From positions 62,001-126,000 of the forward strand of contig NZ_AVQK01000014.1 of NCBI RefSeq assembly GCF_001401755.1: DNA of 64,000 nt, written 5' to 3'. Made by a program: the position numbers and the translations under genes. The DNA comes from Aquimarina longa SW024 (GTDB lineage Bacteria > Bacteroidota > Bacteroidia > Flavobacteriales > Flavobacteriaceae). A model generated the notes under the pieces. It saw nothing but the letters and a program-made list of their open reading frames with translations, was not told the DNA's origin and did not search any database. Positions 51,249-59,706 of the stretch are shown here, one piece after another. Every line of letters begins with the position of its first letter. The stretch's first letter is position 1.

Positions 51249-51743
51249 ATGCAAGAGTTTATAGATCAATTACCAAAACTGGCCAAAGATAAACATAACG
51301 AGAATAAAAAATTCTTTACGAAACTTAAAAAAAAGCCTCCTAAAAAACTAGATCAGATGATGCAGGAGTTGCATGATGATGAGTTTGGTACTACCGATTG
51401 TTTACAATGTGCAAACTGTTGTAAGACGACAGGTCCATTGTTTACTGATAGGGATGTGGATCGTATCGCTAAATTTCTAAAAATAAAACCAAGAAAATTC
51501 GAAGAACACTATTTACGAACTGATGAAGAGGGGGATCTGGTATTACAGCAAACTCCTTGTACTTTTCTAGGAGTAGATAATTATTGTGCTATCTATGAGG
51601 TAAGACCTAAAGCTTGTAGAGAATACCCGCATACGGATCGAAAAAAATTTCAGCAAATAACTAATCTAACACTAAAGAACGTAGCGATTTGTCCAGCTGC
51701 TTATCATATTGTAGAAAAAATGAAAGCTAAATTGCCAATATAA
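51249..51743 (+). CDS. YkgJ family Cys-cluster protein
   Basis: 164 residues. DCLQCANCCKTTGPLFTDRD, then TPCTFLGVDNYCAIYEVRP and KACREYPHTDRKKFQQITNL are the zinc- or iron-binding cysteines of the YkgJ/CxxCxxCC family (putative zinc/iron-chelating domain). No export signal. Function in cells not established. The N-terminus agrees with homologues I recall, so the ATG at 51249 stands in spite of the close -7 element. Convergent with the LipL32-family gene. Confidence 0.88.
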   Translation: MQEFIDQLPKLAKDKHNENKKFFTKLKKKPPKKLDQMMQELHDDEFGTTDCLQCANCCKTTGPLFTDRDVDRIAKFLKIKPRKFEEHYLRTDEEGDLVLQQTPCTFLGVDNYCAIYEVRPKACREYPHTDRKKFQQITNLTLKNVAICPAAYHIVEKMKAKLPI

Positions 51744-51758
51744 ACTGTTTATAAAATG

Positions 51759-51796
51759 AGTATTCCTATACATCTTATAAGATGTATAGGAATACT
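51759..51796. other. perfect 38-bp palindrome between convergent genes
   Basis: AGTATTCCTATACATCTTA followed directly by its reverse complement, 19 bp each arm, no mismatch, no loop. A second hairpin (ATCTAATT-N6-AATTAGAT, 51807-51828) follows and overlaps the next stop codon. There is no T tract, so it is not a standard terminator; it may act as a two-way transcription end or form a cruciform. Confidence 0.85.
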
Positions 51797-51827
51797 TGTA
51801 ATGTGTATCTAATTCTATACAATTAGA

Positions 51828-52511
51828 TTATAACCCCTTTTTTAATTCTTCGATAGTTTTAGCCATCACTACTCCTGGTAATTTGATAGGAGCAGCAACT
51901 TGTGCTACAAAAGTACCTTTTACTTCTCCTTTTTTGTAAGTAGTAAAACCAATACGGTATAATCCAACAGTTAATGCTTTAGTAGGACTTCCCATTTCGC
52001 TTTTATATCGTAATAAAGAGTTGTATCCTCTTCCGCTAGGTTGCTTAGGCATTTCGCTACTATCATCATTACGAGCTAAAACAGTCCAGTTAGCACTTTT
52101 AGCACCTTCTACACTAATTTTATCTTTGCTAATGATATCAGAACGCTCTAAAGTAATGTAGGTATCAAAATAATCACTAGAGCTAGCATTTTCTTCATAA
52201 GCTTTAGAAAGTGTTGCTCCTTTGATTTTATTTTTTCCTACAGGAGATAGCATTCGTACTCCTAGTTCTGGTGCTACAGCAGGAACCCATACATAAATGT
52301 AATAAAATTTCTTACCATCTTTTACTTCATCCTCGTTACCAGGAGCAGCATAGCCTAAATAAGATACGATATCTGTATATGGAACTTTTATTGTTTTTGG
52401 ACCTATTTTCTTTTCTGTTAAGCCACCAAATTTCTTTAGCTTTTGTGCTTGAGAATCGATAGAGGTTCCTAAAGCGAATATGCTTAGTAAAATTAAAATT
52501 TTTGTTTTCAT
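51828..52511 (-). CDS. LipL32-family protein, copy 1
   Basis: 227 residues. Signal peptide (MKTKILILLSIFALGTSIDS), no lipobox. The body closely follows Leptospira LipL32: FYYIYVWVPAVAPELGVRML, SPVGKNKIKG, DYFDTYITLERS, YNSLLRYKSE, LYRIGFTTYKKGEVKGTFVA. LipL32 is the main outer-surface lipoprotein of pathogenic leptospires, a calcium-binding, matrix-adhering protein, and homologues are known in some marine bacteria. A role in adhesion or calcium binding here is inference. Whether the calcium ligands are kept was not resolved. Paralogue of 52810-53493. Confidence 0.85.
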   Translation of the reverse strand: MKTKILILLSIFALGTSIDSQAQKLKKFGGLTEKKIGPKTIKVPYTDIVSYLGYAAPGNEDEVKDGKKFYYIYVWVPAVAPELGVRMLSPVGKNKIKGATLSKAYEENASSSDYFDTYITLERSDIISKDKISVEGAKSANWTVLARNDDSSEMPKQPSGRGYNSLLRYKSEMGSPTKALTVGLYRIGFTTYKKGEVKGTFVAQVAAPIKLPGVVMAKTIEELKKGL

Positions 52512-52809
52512 AATAATAAAATAATAATTGATTTGATTTTAGTTGTTAATGATTTCATTTAGATACACATAGAATTAACATAATTTTATACAAATATGAA
52601 CTTTTTTAAGGATACTTATACAAGTATAAAGTAGTTTTGTTTAAAAAATATTAAAAAAATTACCCCTATATCTTTGATTAAGAAGCATAGGGATACTAAA
52701 AAGAGGTTAGTATTCTAATTTTATATTACTCGATAATCGAGATTTAAATGCTCTCGGCTTCCCTCGAAATCAAGGTTATTTCTCAACCGACTTGCCCCGA
52801 GGTAGTTTA
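52512..52809. repeat. gap between LipL32 paralogues with a dispersed palindromic repeat (52725-52809)
   Basis: 52725-52809 has CTCGATAATCGAG (palindrome) and CGACTTGCCCCGAGGTAGTT, the repeat family again; its end forms the stop-codon context of the second paralogue. The remaining AT-rich part shows no gene. Confidence 0.7.
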
Positions 52810-53493
52810 CTATAAACCTTTCTTTAACTCTTCGATAGTTTTAGCCATCACTACTCCTGGTAATTTAATAGGAGCAGCAACTTGTGCTAGAAAAGTACCT
52901 TTTACTTCTCCTTTTTTGTAAGTAGTAAAACCAATACGGTATAACCCAATAGTTAATGCTTTAGTAGGGTTTGCTACATCGCTCTTATATCGTAATAAAG
53001 AGTTATAGCTACTTCCACTAGGTTGTTTAGGCATTTCACTACTATCATCATTATGTTTTAGTGTTACCCAATTAGCATTATTTACAGCACTTTTACTAAT
53101 ATTGTCTTTACTAATAATATCAGAGCGTTCTAAGGTAATATAGGTGTCAAAATATTCGGATGATTTAGCATTCTTGGTATATGCCGTCGATTTAGTAGCT
53201 TTTTTAATTTTATTTTTTCCTACAGGAGATAGCATTCGTACGCCTAGTTCTGGTGCTACAGCAGGAACCCATACATAGATGTAATAAAATTTCTTACCAT
53301 CTTTTACTTCATCTTCATTACCAGAGGCAGCATACCCCATATAGGATACAATATCTGTATATGGAACTTTTATTGTTTTTGGACCTATTTTCTTTTCTGT
53401 TAAGCTACCAAATTTCTTTAGTTTTTGTGCCTGAGCGTTAAAAGAACTTCCAAAAGCTACTAGTACAATTGCAATTAAAATTTTTGTTTTCAT
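52810..53493 (-). CDS. LipL32-family protein, copy 2
   Basis: 227 residues, same length as copy 1 and about 85-90 percent alike by eye; differences cluster in the middle (KATKSTAYTKNAKSSEYFDT versus the matching part of copy 1) and in the signal peptide (MKTKILIAIVLVAFGSSFNA). Conservation of the YIYVWVPAV and GLYRIGFTTYKKGEVKG cores suggests both are functional. Tandem duplication in the same direction, with a SIMPL protein upstream at 53540 that may share the operon. Confidence 0.85.
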   Translation of the reverse strand: MKTKILIAIVLVAFGSSFNAQAQKLKKFGSLTEKKIGPKTIKVPYTDIVSYMGYAASGNEDEVKDGKKFYYIYVWVPAVAPELGVRMLSPVGKNKIKKATKSTAYTKNAKSSEYFDTYITLERSDIISKDNISKSAVNNANWVTLKHNDDSSEMPKQPSGSSYNSLLRYKSDVANPTKALTIGLYRIGFTTYKKGEVKGTFLAQVAAPIKLPGVVMAKTIEELKKGL

Positions 53494-53539
53494 TTTTATG
53501 TATTAATCGTTCTTTTTTTTAGGTGTTATATCATACCAT

Positions 53540-54163
53540 TTATTCTAATGTAAATACTACTTTTACTAGATGTTTTTGTATTTCGTTTGGTCTATATGAG
53601 GCGATATGCTGGGTTTTTGTATCTGTATTTTCAATTGTTATGATCTTACCAAGCTTCTTACTAAGATGACTAGCGATCTTCTTTCCTTTTATTTTAGCAT
53701 CTTGGATTGCAGCATTTGTTAAATTAGCCCACTCCTCATTAGTCAATTTTTTAGGAGAAGCCTCAGTTTGTATAACTGTTAGACCAGTAGACTTTTGTTT
53801 GATAACTTTTAAGATCTCTTCTTCAGAACTAGATGTGTAATTGTAATAGGCTACATCGCCTACTTCTGAATATGATGATGTATATACTTTATAAAGATTA
53901 TTCTTGTTGAATTTGCCAAAATCAACTCCTATACCCTTTAATTTATCACTATATAGTTGTGTCACTTCTGATAAGCTTTTTGGTTCTGTTTGTTGATATC
54001 CGTTTGATACAATCTCTTTTAGTGCTATCGTAATTCTATAGTTGTTGATAACTATTTTTTTATCTGTTTCTCCTATTATAGACAGTGTACTATTGTTATT
54101 TTCTTGAGCGATAGCGGATGTAACTCTTAGAAGTATGAATGCTATAAAAATAATTTTTTTCAT
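53540..54163 (-). CDS. SIMPL (DUF541) domain exported protein
   Basis: 207 residues. Signal peptide MKKIIFIAFILLRVTSAIAQ, then an alternating alpha/beta domain with LTNEEWANLTNAAIQDAKIK and GKKIASHLSKKLGKIITIEN, the SIMPL/DUF541 signature. Family members are periplasmic or secreted and poorly understood; some form oligomeric shells. It lies 46 bp before the LipL32 copy 2 gene on the same strand and may be transcribed with the pair. Confidence 0.75.
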   Translation of the reverse strand: MKKIIFIAFILLRVTSAIAQENNNSTLSIIGETDKKIVINNYRITIALKEIVSNGYQQTEPKSLSEVTQLYSDKLKGIGVDFGKFNKNNLYKVYTSSYSEVGDVAYYNYTSSSEEEILKVIKQKSTGLTVIQTEASPKKLTNEEWANLTNAAIQDAKIKGKKIASHLSKKLGKIITIENTDTKTQHIASYRPNEIQKHLVKVVFTLE

Positions 54164-54447
54164 TTTCTTAAATATTTAATATGATTTGTTCTGCTCTTAT
54201 TTGTGATACAAGATTTTTATAAATACAATGCCAGTTATTAAAATAATAAGCTCTATAAAATGATATCAAGGAGTTTTTTTTCTTTATTAAGGAGTTAATT
54301 CCCCGAGACTTACATAGAAATGAGTACGTTTTTTCTTCTTTTATGGTTTTGTCTCGAGGATATTATGATGTATAGTTCTATTATTATAGAGTTTCATCTC
54401 TTGTGGAGAAAGTTTATTTCTCCAGAGATTATTAATCTAATCATATC
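54164..54447. other. gap with a possible degenerate palindromic repeat
   Basis: CCCCGAGAC near 54302 and GTCTCGAGG near 54352 form an inverted pair like the dispersed family. No gene seen. Confidence 0.35.
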
Positions 54448-54870
54448 TTATACAAAGAATAAGAAAGATGCTACGATCATCCAGCATCCTACAATGATTC
54501 CTAAGACTCCTAATTTACCTTGTTTTGGAGCTAATTTTTCTCTTAATTGGTTTGCTTTTTCTTTGGCAGCTTCATTTTTGGACAAGAAAAACTTATTGAT
54601 CAAACCAAAACCAAGCATAAAACCAAGTATAGCTTCTATAACGTTTCCTGCCAATAGTGTTACCCACCAAATAGGATATGATGTAAGCCAACCGAGGTTT
54701 AAGATAGCAGTTATCACTCCCCAAACTCCCCAGAAACAGAATACAAGTCCTATCCAACCTTGATACGGTTCAATTTTCTCCAAAAGTTCTTTGGCGTTAG
54801 GTTTTTTAGATAATAGTAATGATGGTACTGCGATAATACTTAATAAAATTAATGTGATTCCCCAAGTCAT
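54448..54870 (-). CDS. hypothetical four-helix membrane protein
   Basis: 140 residues with four hydrophobic helices (about 3-20, 38-60, 64-92, 118-139), and a charged loop with [20 protein letters not shown] before the last helix. No family recognised. Its upstream region holds a 22-bp direct repeat and the CCCTG palindrome also found before the histidine-kinase operon, so it is a likely target of that system. Confidence 0.65.
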   Translation of the reverse strand: MTWGITLILLSIIAVPSLLLSKKPNAKELLEKIEPYQGWIGLVFCFWGVWGVITAILNLGWLTSYPIWWVTLLAGNVIEAILGFMLGFGLINKFFLSKNEAAKEKANQLREKLAPKQGKLGVLGIIVGCWMIVASFLFFV

Positions 54871-54997
54871 AATTTTTAGTTTTTAAAGGGTTAGTATTAG
54901 GTTGTTTAGTACATTCTTTTGGTTTACTTATAATACTTATACTGATATAAGATTCTATATTGTTATGTAAAGAATTACACTGCAAAGATGGGGAGGA

Positions 54998-55051
54998 TGA
55001 TAGTGTAGAAATACACCCTTTATAGTGAAAAAATATACCCTGAAAACAGGG
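54998..55051 (-). promoter_or_regulatory. tandem 22-bp boxes plus CCCTG palindrome before the gene at 54448
   Basis: On the minus strand, AGGGTATATTTTTTCACTAT at 55022-55041 and AGGGTGTATTTCTACACTAT at 55000-55019 begin two 22-bp direct repeats. CCCTG-AAAA-CAGGG at 55038-55051 overlaps the first box. A -7-like CATCTTTG lies near 54983. Probable regulator-binding array. Confidence 0.6.
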
Positions 55052-55348
55052 GGGAGGAATAATATGGGAATAAAATATCGATTTGTACAGTACTATCTCT
55101 AATTTAGTAACATTACGATGTAGTATACCCAATCATGATTAGAAAATTACTAAGAAAGAAAAAAGACTATTTTATTATGATTACTTCAATGTATGGTACG
55201 CTATGTCTAGATATGTTGTTTAGTAGCGACATAATGCTCTTAGATTGTGTACAGATAGGCAATGACCTTAGACTTGCCTCGAGGTAGTTTACTCACTAAG
55301 TGAGATGTGTTAATGCCCCGAGGTAGTTAGTTTACAAAAAAGATATTG
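55052..55348. other. gap with a dispersed palindromic repeat at 55255-55335
   Basis: CCTCGAGGTAGTTTACTCAC and AAGTGAGATG show the CTCACTAAGTGAG palindrome with a CCTCGAGG lead. No gene. Confidence 0.65.
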
Positions 55349-55993
55349 TTAATACTTTATGTATTTCATTTTTAAGGCATGTTTTGTTAATCCGGCAAGG
55401 TTTCTGACATTAAGTTTGGCGATAAGGTTTTTTCTATAACTCTCTATAGTGTGCTTGCTTAAAAATAGTTGATCTGCGATCTCCTGGGTGGTAAACTCTT
55501 GTGCAATTAGTGTGATGACATCGATTTCTCGTTGTGTTAATTTTACTTCTTCTTGTTGTTTCTTAGAGAACTTATTCTCTAGATAAATATCTTTTATTTC
55601 TTTAGAGAAATATTTTTCTCCTTTTAGGATTGTTGTTATCGCTTTTAGGAGTTCTTCTTTTTCGGCATTTTTTGGTACATACCCATCAGCACCATGTTCT
55701 ATAAGGTTGTCAATCTTATCGGCATCGTTATGCATACTAACGATGAGTGTTTTTATATTTTTATTTTGCTCTTTTATAATTTTATTAAGAGCAATACCAT
55801 CTAGCTCGGGCATAGATATATCTGTTATAATAAGATCTATCTTTTCATCGGGGTTAATTTGGAGATATTTAGCGATGTGTTTTCCATCTTTAGCAGTAAG
55901 TAAAATGTTGTACTCTTTTTCTGATTGAAGAATGCTTAATAAGCCGTCTAAAAACATTTTATGATCATCAACTATGATTAAATTATAAGCCAT
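55349..55993 (-). CDS. LuxR/NarL family response regulator
   Basis: 214 residues. Receiver domain at 1-120 (MAYNLIIVDDHKMFLDGLLS, with the phosphoacceptor Asp in LIITDISMPELDG and Lys at VPKNAEKEEL). The C-terminal LuxR-type HTH follows: LTQREIDVITLIAQEFTTQE and IADQLFLSKHTIESYRKNLI. It starts at an ATG overlapping the stop of the histidine kinase gene (TAATG), a sign of translational coupling. It should be phosphorylated by that kinase and bind DNA as a dimer; the CCCTGAAAACAGGG palindromes at 58163-58176 and 55038-55051 are candidate sites. Confidence 0.92.
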   Translation of the reverse strand: MAYNLIIVDDHKMFLDGLLSILQSEKEYNILLTAKDGKHIAKYLQINPDEKIDLIITDISMPELDGIALNKIIKEQNKNIKTLIVSMHNDADKIDNLIEHGADGYVPKNAEKEELLKAITTILKGEKYFSKEIKDIYLENKFSKKQQEEVKLTQREIDVITLIAQEFTTQEIADQLFLSKHTIESYRKNLIAKLNVRNLAGLTKHALKMKYIKY

Positions 55994-58128
55994 TAGGTGT
56001 GTGGTGTTATTGTTGATATTTCTATATTAATAATGGTACCTCTACTGATTCTAGAATCGATATGAAGAGTTCCAGATATTTTGTTTAATCTACTGATTAT
56101 ATTTTTAAATCCAATCCCTTTAGTAGTATCTTCTGTTTTAAAACCTACACCATCATCTTCGAATAGGATGCTTAGAGTGTTTTCTACCAGATTTAATTGC
56201 AATTCTGCTGTAGAGGCTTTAGCATGTTTAATGGTATTGGTGATTAATTCTTGGATGATTTTAAAAGTTTGGAGCTGTAATGTCTCATTTAAATCATCAA
56301 TCTTAGTTCTGGGATATGCTATAAAAGACATTTGTAAACTACTGGCTTCTGCAATATTATTAAAATATTCTTCGAGAACATCAGAGAAATTGTTTTCACT
56401 AAATTTTTTAGGGATTAAATTATGGGATAAATTGCGTACCTGCTCATAGGTGTCATCTAATTGCTTATTAATTGTTTTTATGGATGGTGTATCTTCATTT
56501 ACAGTAGTACTATTTAATTGTAGTTTTATAGCAGCAAGATTTCCTCCTATACTATCGTGTAACTCTAGAGCGATACGTTTTCGTTCCTTATCCTGTCCTT
56601 CTATAGAAGCTTTGATAAGTTTTAATTCTTGCTCTTTTAATAAAGAAGACATTTTTTGCTCATTTACTTCGTCTTGCTTTTTATTTAATTGACTTTGTGT
56701 TTGTAGTTTTTGATAATAGGTTATTAATAGTCCAATTACAGGAACAAGGAGAATTAAAAAAGAATATAGAATGATGTTTTTTGTGCTTTTTTCTCTGATG
56801 AGTTTAGCTTCTTGGAGCTCCTGATCTTTTTTTAATAGTGTAATTTCAGCAACTCTTTTTTCTGATGTGTTCTGAAAGGATAAGATTTTATTTTCAGCTT
56901 CTTTTTTTTCTACTTCTTGTTGTAGTGTAAGATTTTTAATAGCTTCTTCTTGATTTTTTACCTCTAGTTTTCGATTAGAATTTTCTACTTGTAGAAATCT
57001 TATTTCTTTTTCTTTTTGTAGTGTTTTATACTTTATTTCTAGCTCATTGATTTCTTTTTCTTTTTGTAATTTGCTTATTGAATCCTTAATACTAAGAGAT
57101 CTGGTCGTAAATCCAAAAGCATTTTTATAATCGTTCTGAGCGATAGAAATATCTTTTAATCTATCATAAATAGCTTTTTGCTCGTTTAAAAAACCAAGCG
57201 CTATAGCATCATGAAGCCCCGAAGAATACATTACCTGAGCATTTTTATATTTCTTTAAATGAACATAAATATCTCCGATGCTGAGATACCCCGTGAGTGC
57301 AAGACGTTTATATCCATTTTCTCTAGCAATTTTGATACTTTCATTAAGTAAAGAAAGTGCTTTCTTTATATTGCCCTGTTGTTGATAGTTTGTAGCCATA
57401 TTTTGTTTAATCACAGTAATGGCTGTACTGTTTTTGATGTTTTTATTTAATATTAATGCTTTTTCTAAGTATTGATTAGAAGTTTTATAATCTTTTAGAC
57501 CAGAATAGATACTTCCTATATTGATATAACTCCCATAAGTAATTTCTGGATCACCTCTATAGGTTAAACATTCTTTAAATAGGTTTAATGCATTCTGATA
57601 ATCTCCCATATCACTATAGGTTAGTGCAAGACCATGAGTATGGGTGTAATATAATCCTATTTCACCAAATTTTTGCGACGCCTCAATACCTTTTAGATGC
57701 CATTTTTTACTTTCTTCTAGTAATCCTTTATTTCTGTAGTTCTTTGCAAAAAGATAGTACACCAAGGTATGTCCTTTAGTTTTTAAGGAATCAGATATGT
57801 TTTTATTATGTTGTAAAGATTGATTCGTATAATATAGAGAAGAATCAATAGCTGTTTTCTTATTAAAATAATATGCCAGAAGTATATTAGTATTAAATTT
57901 TGATGTATTTAATGTTACTGTTTTTAGAAGTTGATGTGCCATTTTGTAGGCTTTTTCTTCTTCATTAGTATTAAAAAGAAAGAAAGCTTTATTAATTAAC
58001 TTTTTTTCTTTTTCGGTTTTATTTTTTTGAGGGGGTGGAGGTAATGTAGTTCCATCTATCTGTGCTTGTATCAAAAATGATAGCATGAAAAAATTGAATA
58101 GTATAAAATTTTGTAAAAACCGTAACAT
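55993..58128 (-). CDS. TPR sensor histidine kinase
   Basis: 711 residues from ATG 58128; a signal-like start (MLRFLQNFILFNFFMLSFLI, then QAQ) suggests an exported sensor half. About seven TPRs follow to residue 350, then a long coiled coil (KEKEINELEIKYKTLQKEK), one transmembrane helix (IILYSFLILLVPVIGLLITY) and the cytoplasmic HisKA_3 kinase: KERKRIALELHDSIGGNLAA with the phospho-His, then an HATPase (FEDDGVGFKTEDTTKGIGFK). It will sense something in the periplasm via the TPRs and pass phosphate to the adjacent regulator. A TTG at 58134 could be an alternative start. Confidence 0.92.
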   Translation of the reverse strand: MLRFLQNFILFNFFMLSFLIQAQIDGTTLPPPPQKNKTEKEKKLINKAFFLFNTNEEEKAYKMAHQLLKTVTLNTSKFNTNILLAYYFNKKTAIDSSLYYTNQSLQHNKNISDSLKTKGHTLVYYLFAKNYRNKGLLEESKKWHLKGIEASQKFGEIGLYYTHTHGLALTYSDMGDYQNALNLFKECLTYRGDPEITYGSYINIGSIYSGLKDYKTSNQYLEKALILNKNIKNSTAITVIKQNMATNYQQQGNIKKALSLLNESIKIARENGYKRLALTGYLSIGDIYVHLKKYKNAQVMYSSGLHDAIALGFLNEQKAIYDRLKDISIAQNDYKNAFGFTTRSLSIKDSISKLQKEKEINELEIKYKTLQKEKEIRFLQVENSNRKLEVKNQEEAIKNLTLQQEVEKKEAENKILSFQNTSEKRVAEITLLKKDQELQEAKLIREKSTKNIILYSFLILLVPVIGLLITYYQKLQTQSQLNKKQDEVNEQKMSSLLKEQELKLIKASIEGQDKERKRIALELHDSIGGNLAAIKLQLNSTTVNEDTPSIKTINKQLDDTYEQVRNLSHNLIPKKFSENNFSDVLEEYFNNIAEASSLQMSFIAYPRTKIDDLNETLQLQTFKIIQELITNTIKHAKASTAELQLNLVENTLSILFEDDGVGFKTEDTTKGIGFKNIISRLNKISGTLHIDSRISRGTIINIEISTITPHT

Positions 58129-58162
58129 ATGCAAATGTATTAATTCTTAGAACTATTAATAT

Positions 58163-58176
58163 CCCTGAAAACAGGG
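58163..58176 (-). promoter_or_regulatory. CCCTG-AAAA-CAGGG palindrome before the kinase operon
   Basis: A perfect 14-bp palindrome 35 bp before the kinase start. The same 14 bases occur at 55038-55051 before the gene at 54448. TACATTTG (58132-58139, minus strand) may be its -7 element. Confidence 0.6.
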
Positions 58177-58184
58177 AGTAATGA

Positions 58185-58429
58185 GTATGGTTTTACTCGA
58201 TAATCGAGATTTTAATGCTTCGAGACAAGCCCCGAGGTAGTGTACTCACTAAGTGAGATTGTAATACTCTAAGGCTTGCCTAGATACTAAAACTATTTTT
58301 TATACGAATGGCTTGTGGCGTGCCCCGAGGTAGTGTACTCACTAAGTGAGATTGTAATACTCTAAGGCTTGCCCAGATACTAAAACTATTTTTTATACAA
58401 ATGCCTTGTGGCGTGCCCGAGGTAATGTA
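58185..58429. repeat. 93-bp tandem repeat of palindromic units
   Basis: A 93-bp unit (58229-58321) is repeated at 58322-58414 with about four differences, then a partial third copy begins (GCCCGAGGTAATGTAC). Each unit carries GCCCCGAGGTAGTGTACTCA and the CTCACTAAGTGAG palindrome; a related CTCGATAATCGAG sits just before (58198-58210). The array ends at the stop codon of the next gene. Confidence 0.85.
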
Positions 58430-59698
58430 CTATGGATATATTAGATATTTTTTTCTGATAGCTTTAAATTTTTGAAGATCCTTATTCCACGTATTTCTAA
58501 TCTCTTGGGCAGTTAATCCATCTATGATTTGTTGTTGTAGTTTTTCTGTACCTGCATGAATGGTAAATGATTTAGTTTTGAAGAATTTTTCTTTAGTAGT
58601 AGAATTATGATATGCTTCGATTAACCATTCTAAGTTTATAGAGTCTAGAGATGTAATTGATCTTAGATCTTTTCCATAGCATAGTTTTCCTTGTTGTTTA
58701 GGGGTTTTAGATCCAAAATTAGGCTGCGGAGTATACGTATAGTTGTATTTTTCTTTAGCTAGATTAGGGGCTCCAAAAATCTGAAATTGCATTTCGGTAC
58801 CCCGACCTGCATTTATGGTAGTGCCTTCAAAAAAACCGAGACTAGGATATAGGTTAATAGCTTTATCATTAGGTAGGTTAGGAGATGGGCGTATAGGTAA
58901 GCTATAAGAAGTATGGTGAGTATAATTCTTAATAGGAATAACAGTAATATCGCAGCTTAAATTTTCTCCAAGCCAGCCTTCTCCATTAATCATTTTGGCA
59001 TATTCTCCTATAGTCATACCATGTACTAGTGGTATTGGGTGTACGCCTACAAAACTAGAATGTTCTGATTCTAAAGTAGGACCATCGATATAATGTGCAT
59101 TAGGATTAGGGCGATCGAGGATTAAGATAGGGATTTTATATGTTGCGCAAGCTTGCATAACATAATGTAATGTAGAGATGTAGGTGTAAAAACGTACACC
59201 AACATCTTGTATGTCAAAAACAACAATATCAATGTTAGATAAGGATTCTTTAGATGGTTTTCTGTTTTTACCATGTAGTGATACGATAGGAAGCCCCGTT
59301 TTAAGATCCTTTCCATTAGCGACAAGCTCCCCAGGATCTGCCTTACCTCTAAATCCATGTTCTGGAGAGAAAATTTTTTGGATATCAATGTTTCTGGATA
59401 ATAAGGAGTCTACAAGATGTGTATAATTCTTGTTCGTAATACCATCTCTAAAAATAACAGAGGTTTGATTTCCTACAAGGGCTACTTTTTTATGTTTTAG
59501 AATAGGGATATAAGTATCCATAAGATTAGCACCTATACGAATAGGTTTTTGTGCTTTTACGGTATCCTGAGTACTATGCAGCTCAGAAAAAGAGCCTTGA
59601 ATCTCTGAAGAAGTAGATTTTCTTCCATTTACACAAGAAATAAAAATCAGGAAAAGGAATAAAAATGTATTTTTGAATGCATTTCTAATAAAAACCAT
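58430..59698 (-). CDS. DUF1343 (NamZ-like) exo-muramidase candidate, lipoprotein
   Basis: 422 residues. Signal FKNTFLFLFLIFISCVNG ends in a lipobox Cys. KVALVGNQTSVIFRDGITNK, IFSPEHGFRGKADPGELV, FDIQDVGVRFYTYISTLHYV and GRGTEMQFQIFGAP are DUF1343 landmarks. A Bacillus DUF1343 protein, NamZ, is an exo-beta-N-acetylmuramidase that releases MurNAc from peptidoglycan ends, so a role in cell-wall recycling is likely by family; substrate here is inferred. Its start is 8 bp from that of the divergent permease gene. Confidence 0.88.
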   Translation of the reverse strand: MVFIRNAFKNTFLFLFLIFISCVNGRKSTSSEIQGSFSELHSTQDTVKAQKPIRIGANLMDTYIPILKHKKVALVGNQTSVIFRDGITNKNYTHLVDSLLSRNIDIQKIFSPEHGFRGKADPGELVANGKDLKTGLPIVSLHGKNRKPSKESLSNIDIVVFDIQDVGVRFYTYISTLHYVMQACATYKIPILILDRPNPNAHYIDGPTLESEHSSFVGVHPIPLVHGMTIGEYAKMINGEGWLGENLSCDITVIPIKNYTHHTSYSLPIRPSPNLPNDKAINLYPSLGFFEGTTINAGRGTEMQFQIFGAPNLAKEKYNYTYTPQPNFGSKTPKQQGKLCYGKDLRSITSLDSINLEWLIEAYHNSTTKEKFFKTKSFTIHAGTEKLQQQIIDGLTAQEIRNTWNKDLQKFKAIRKKYLIYP

Positions 59699-59706
59699 AG
59701 TTAAGC

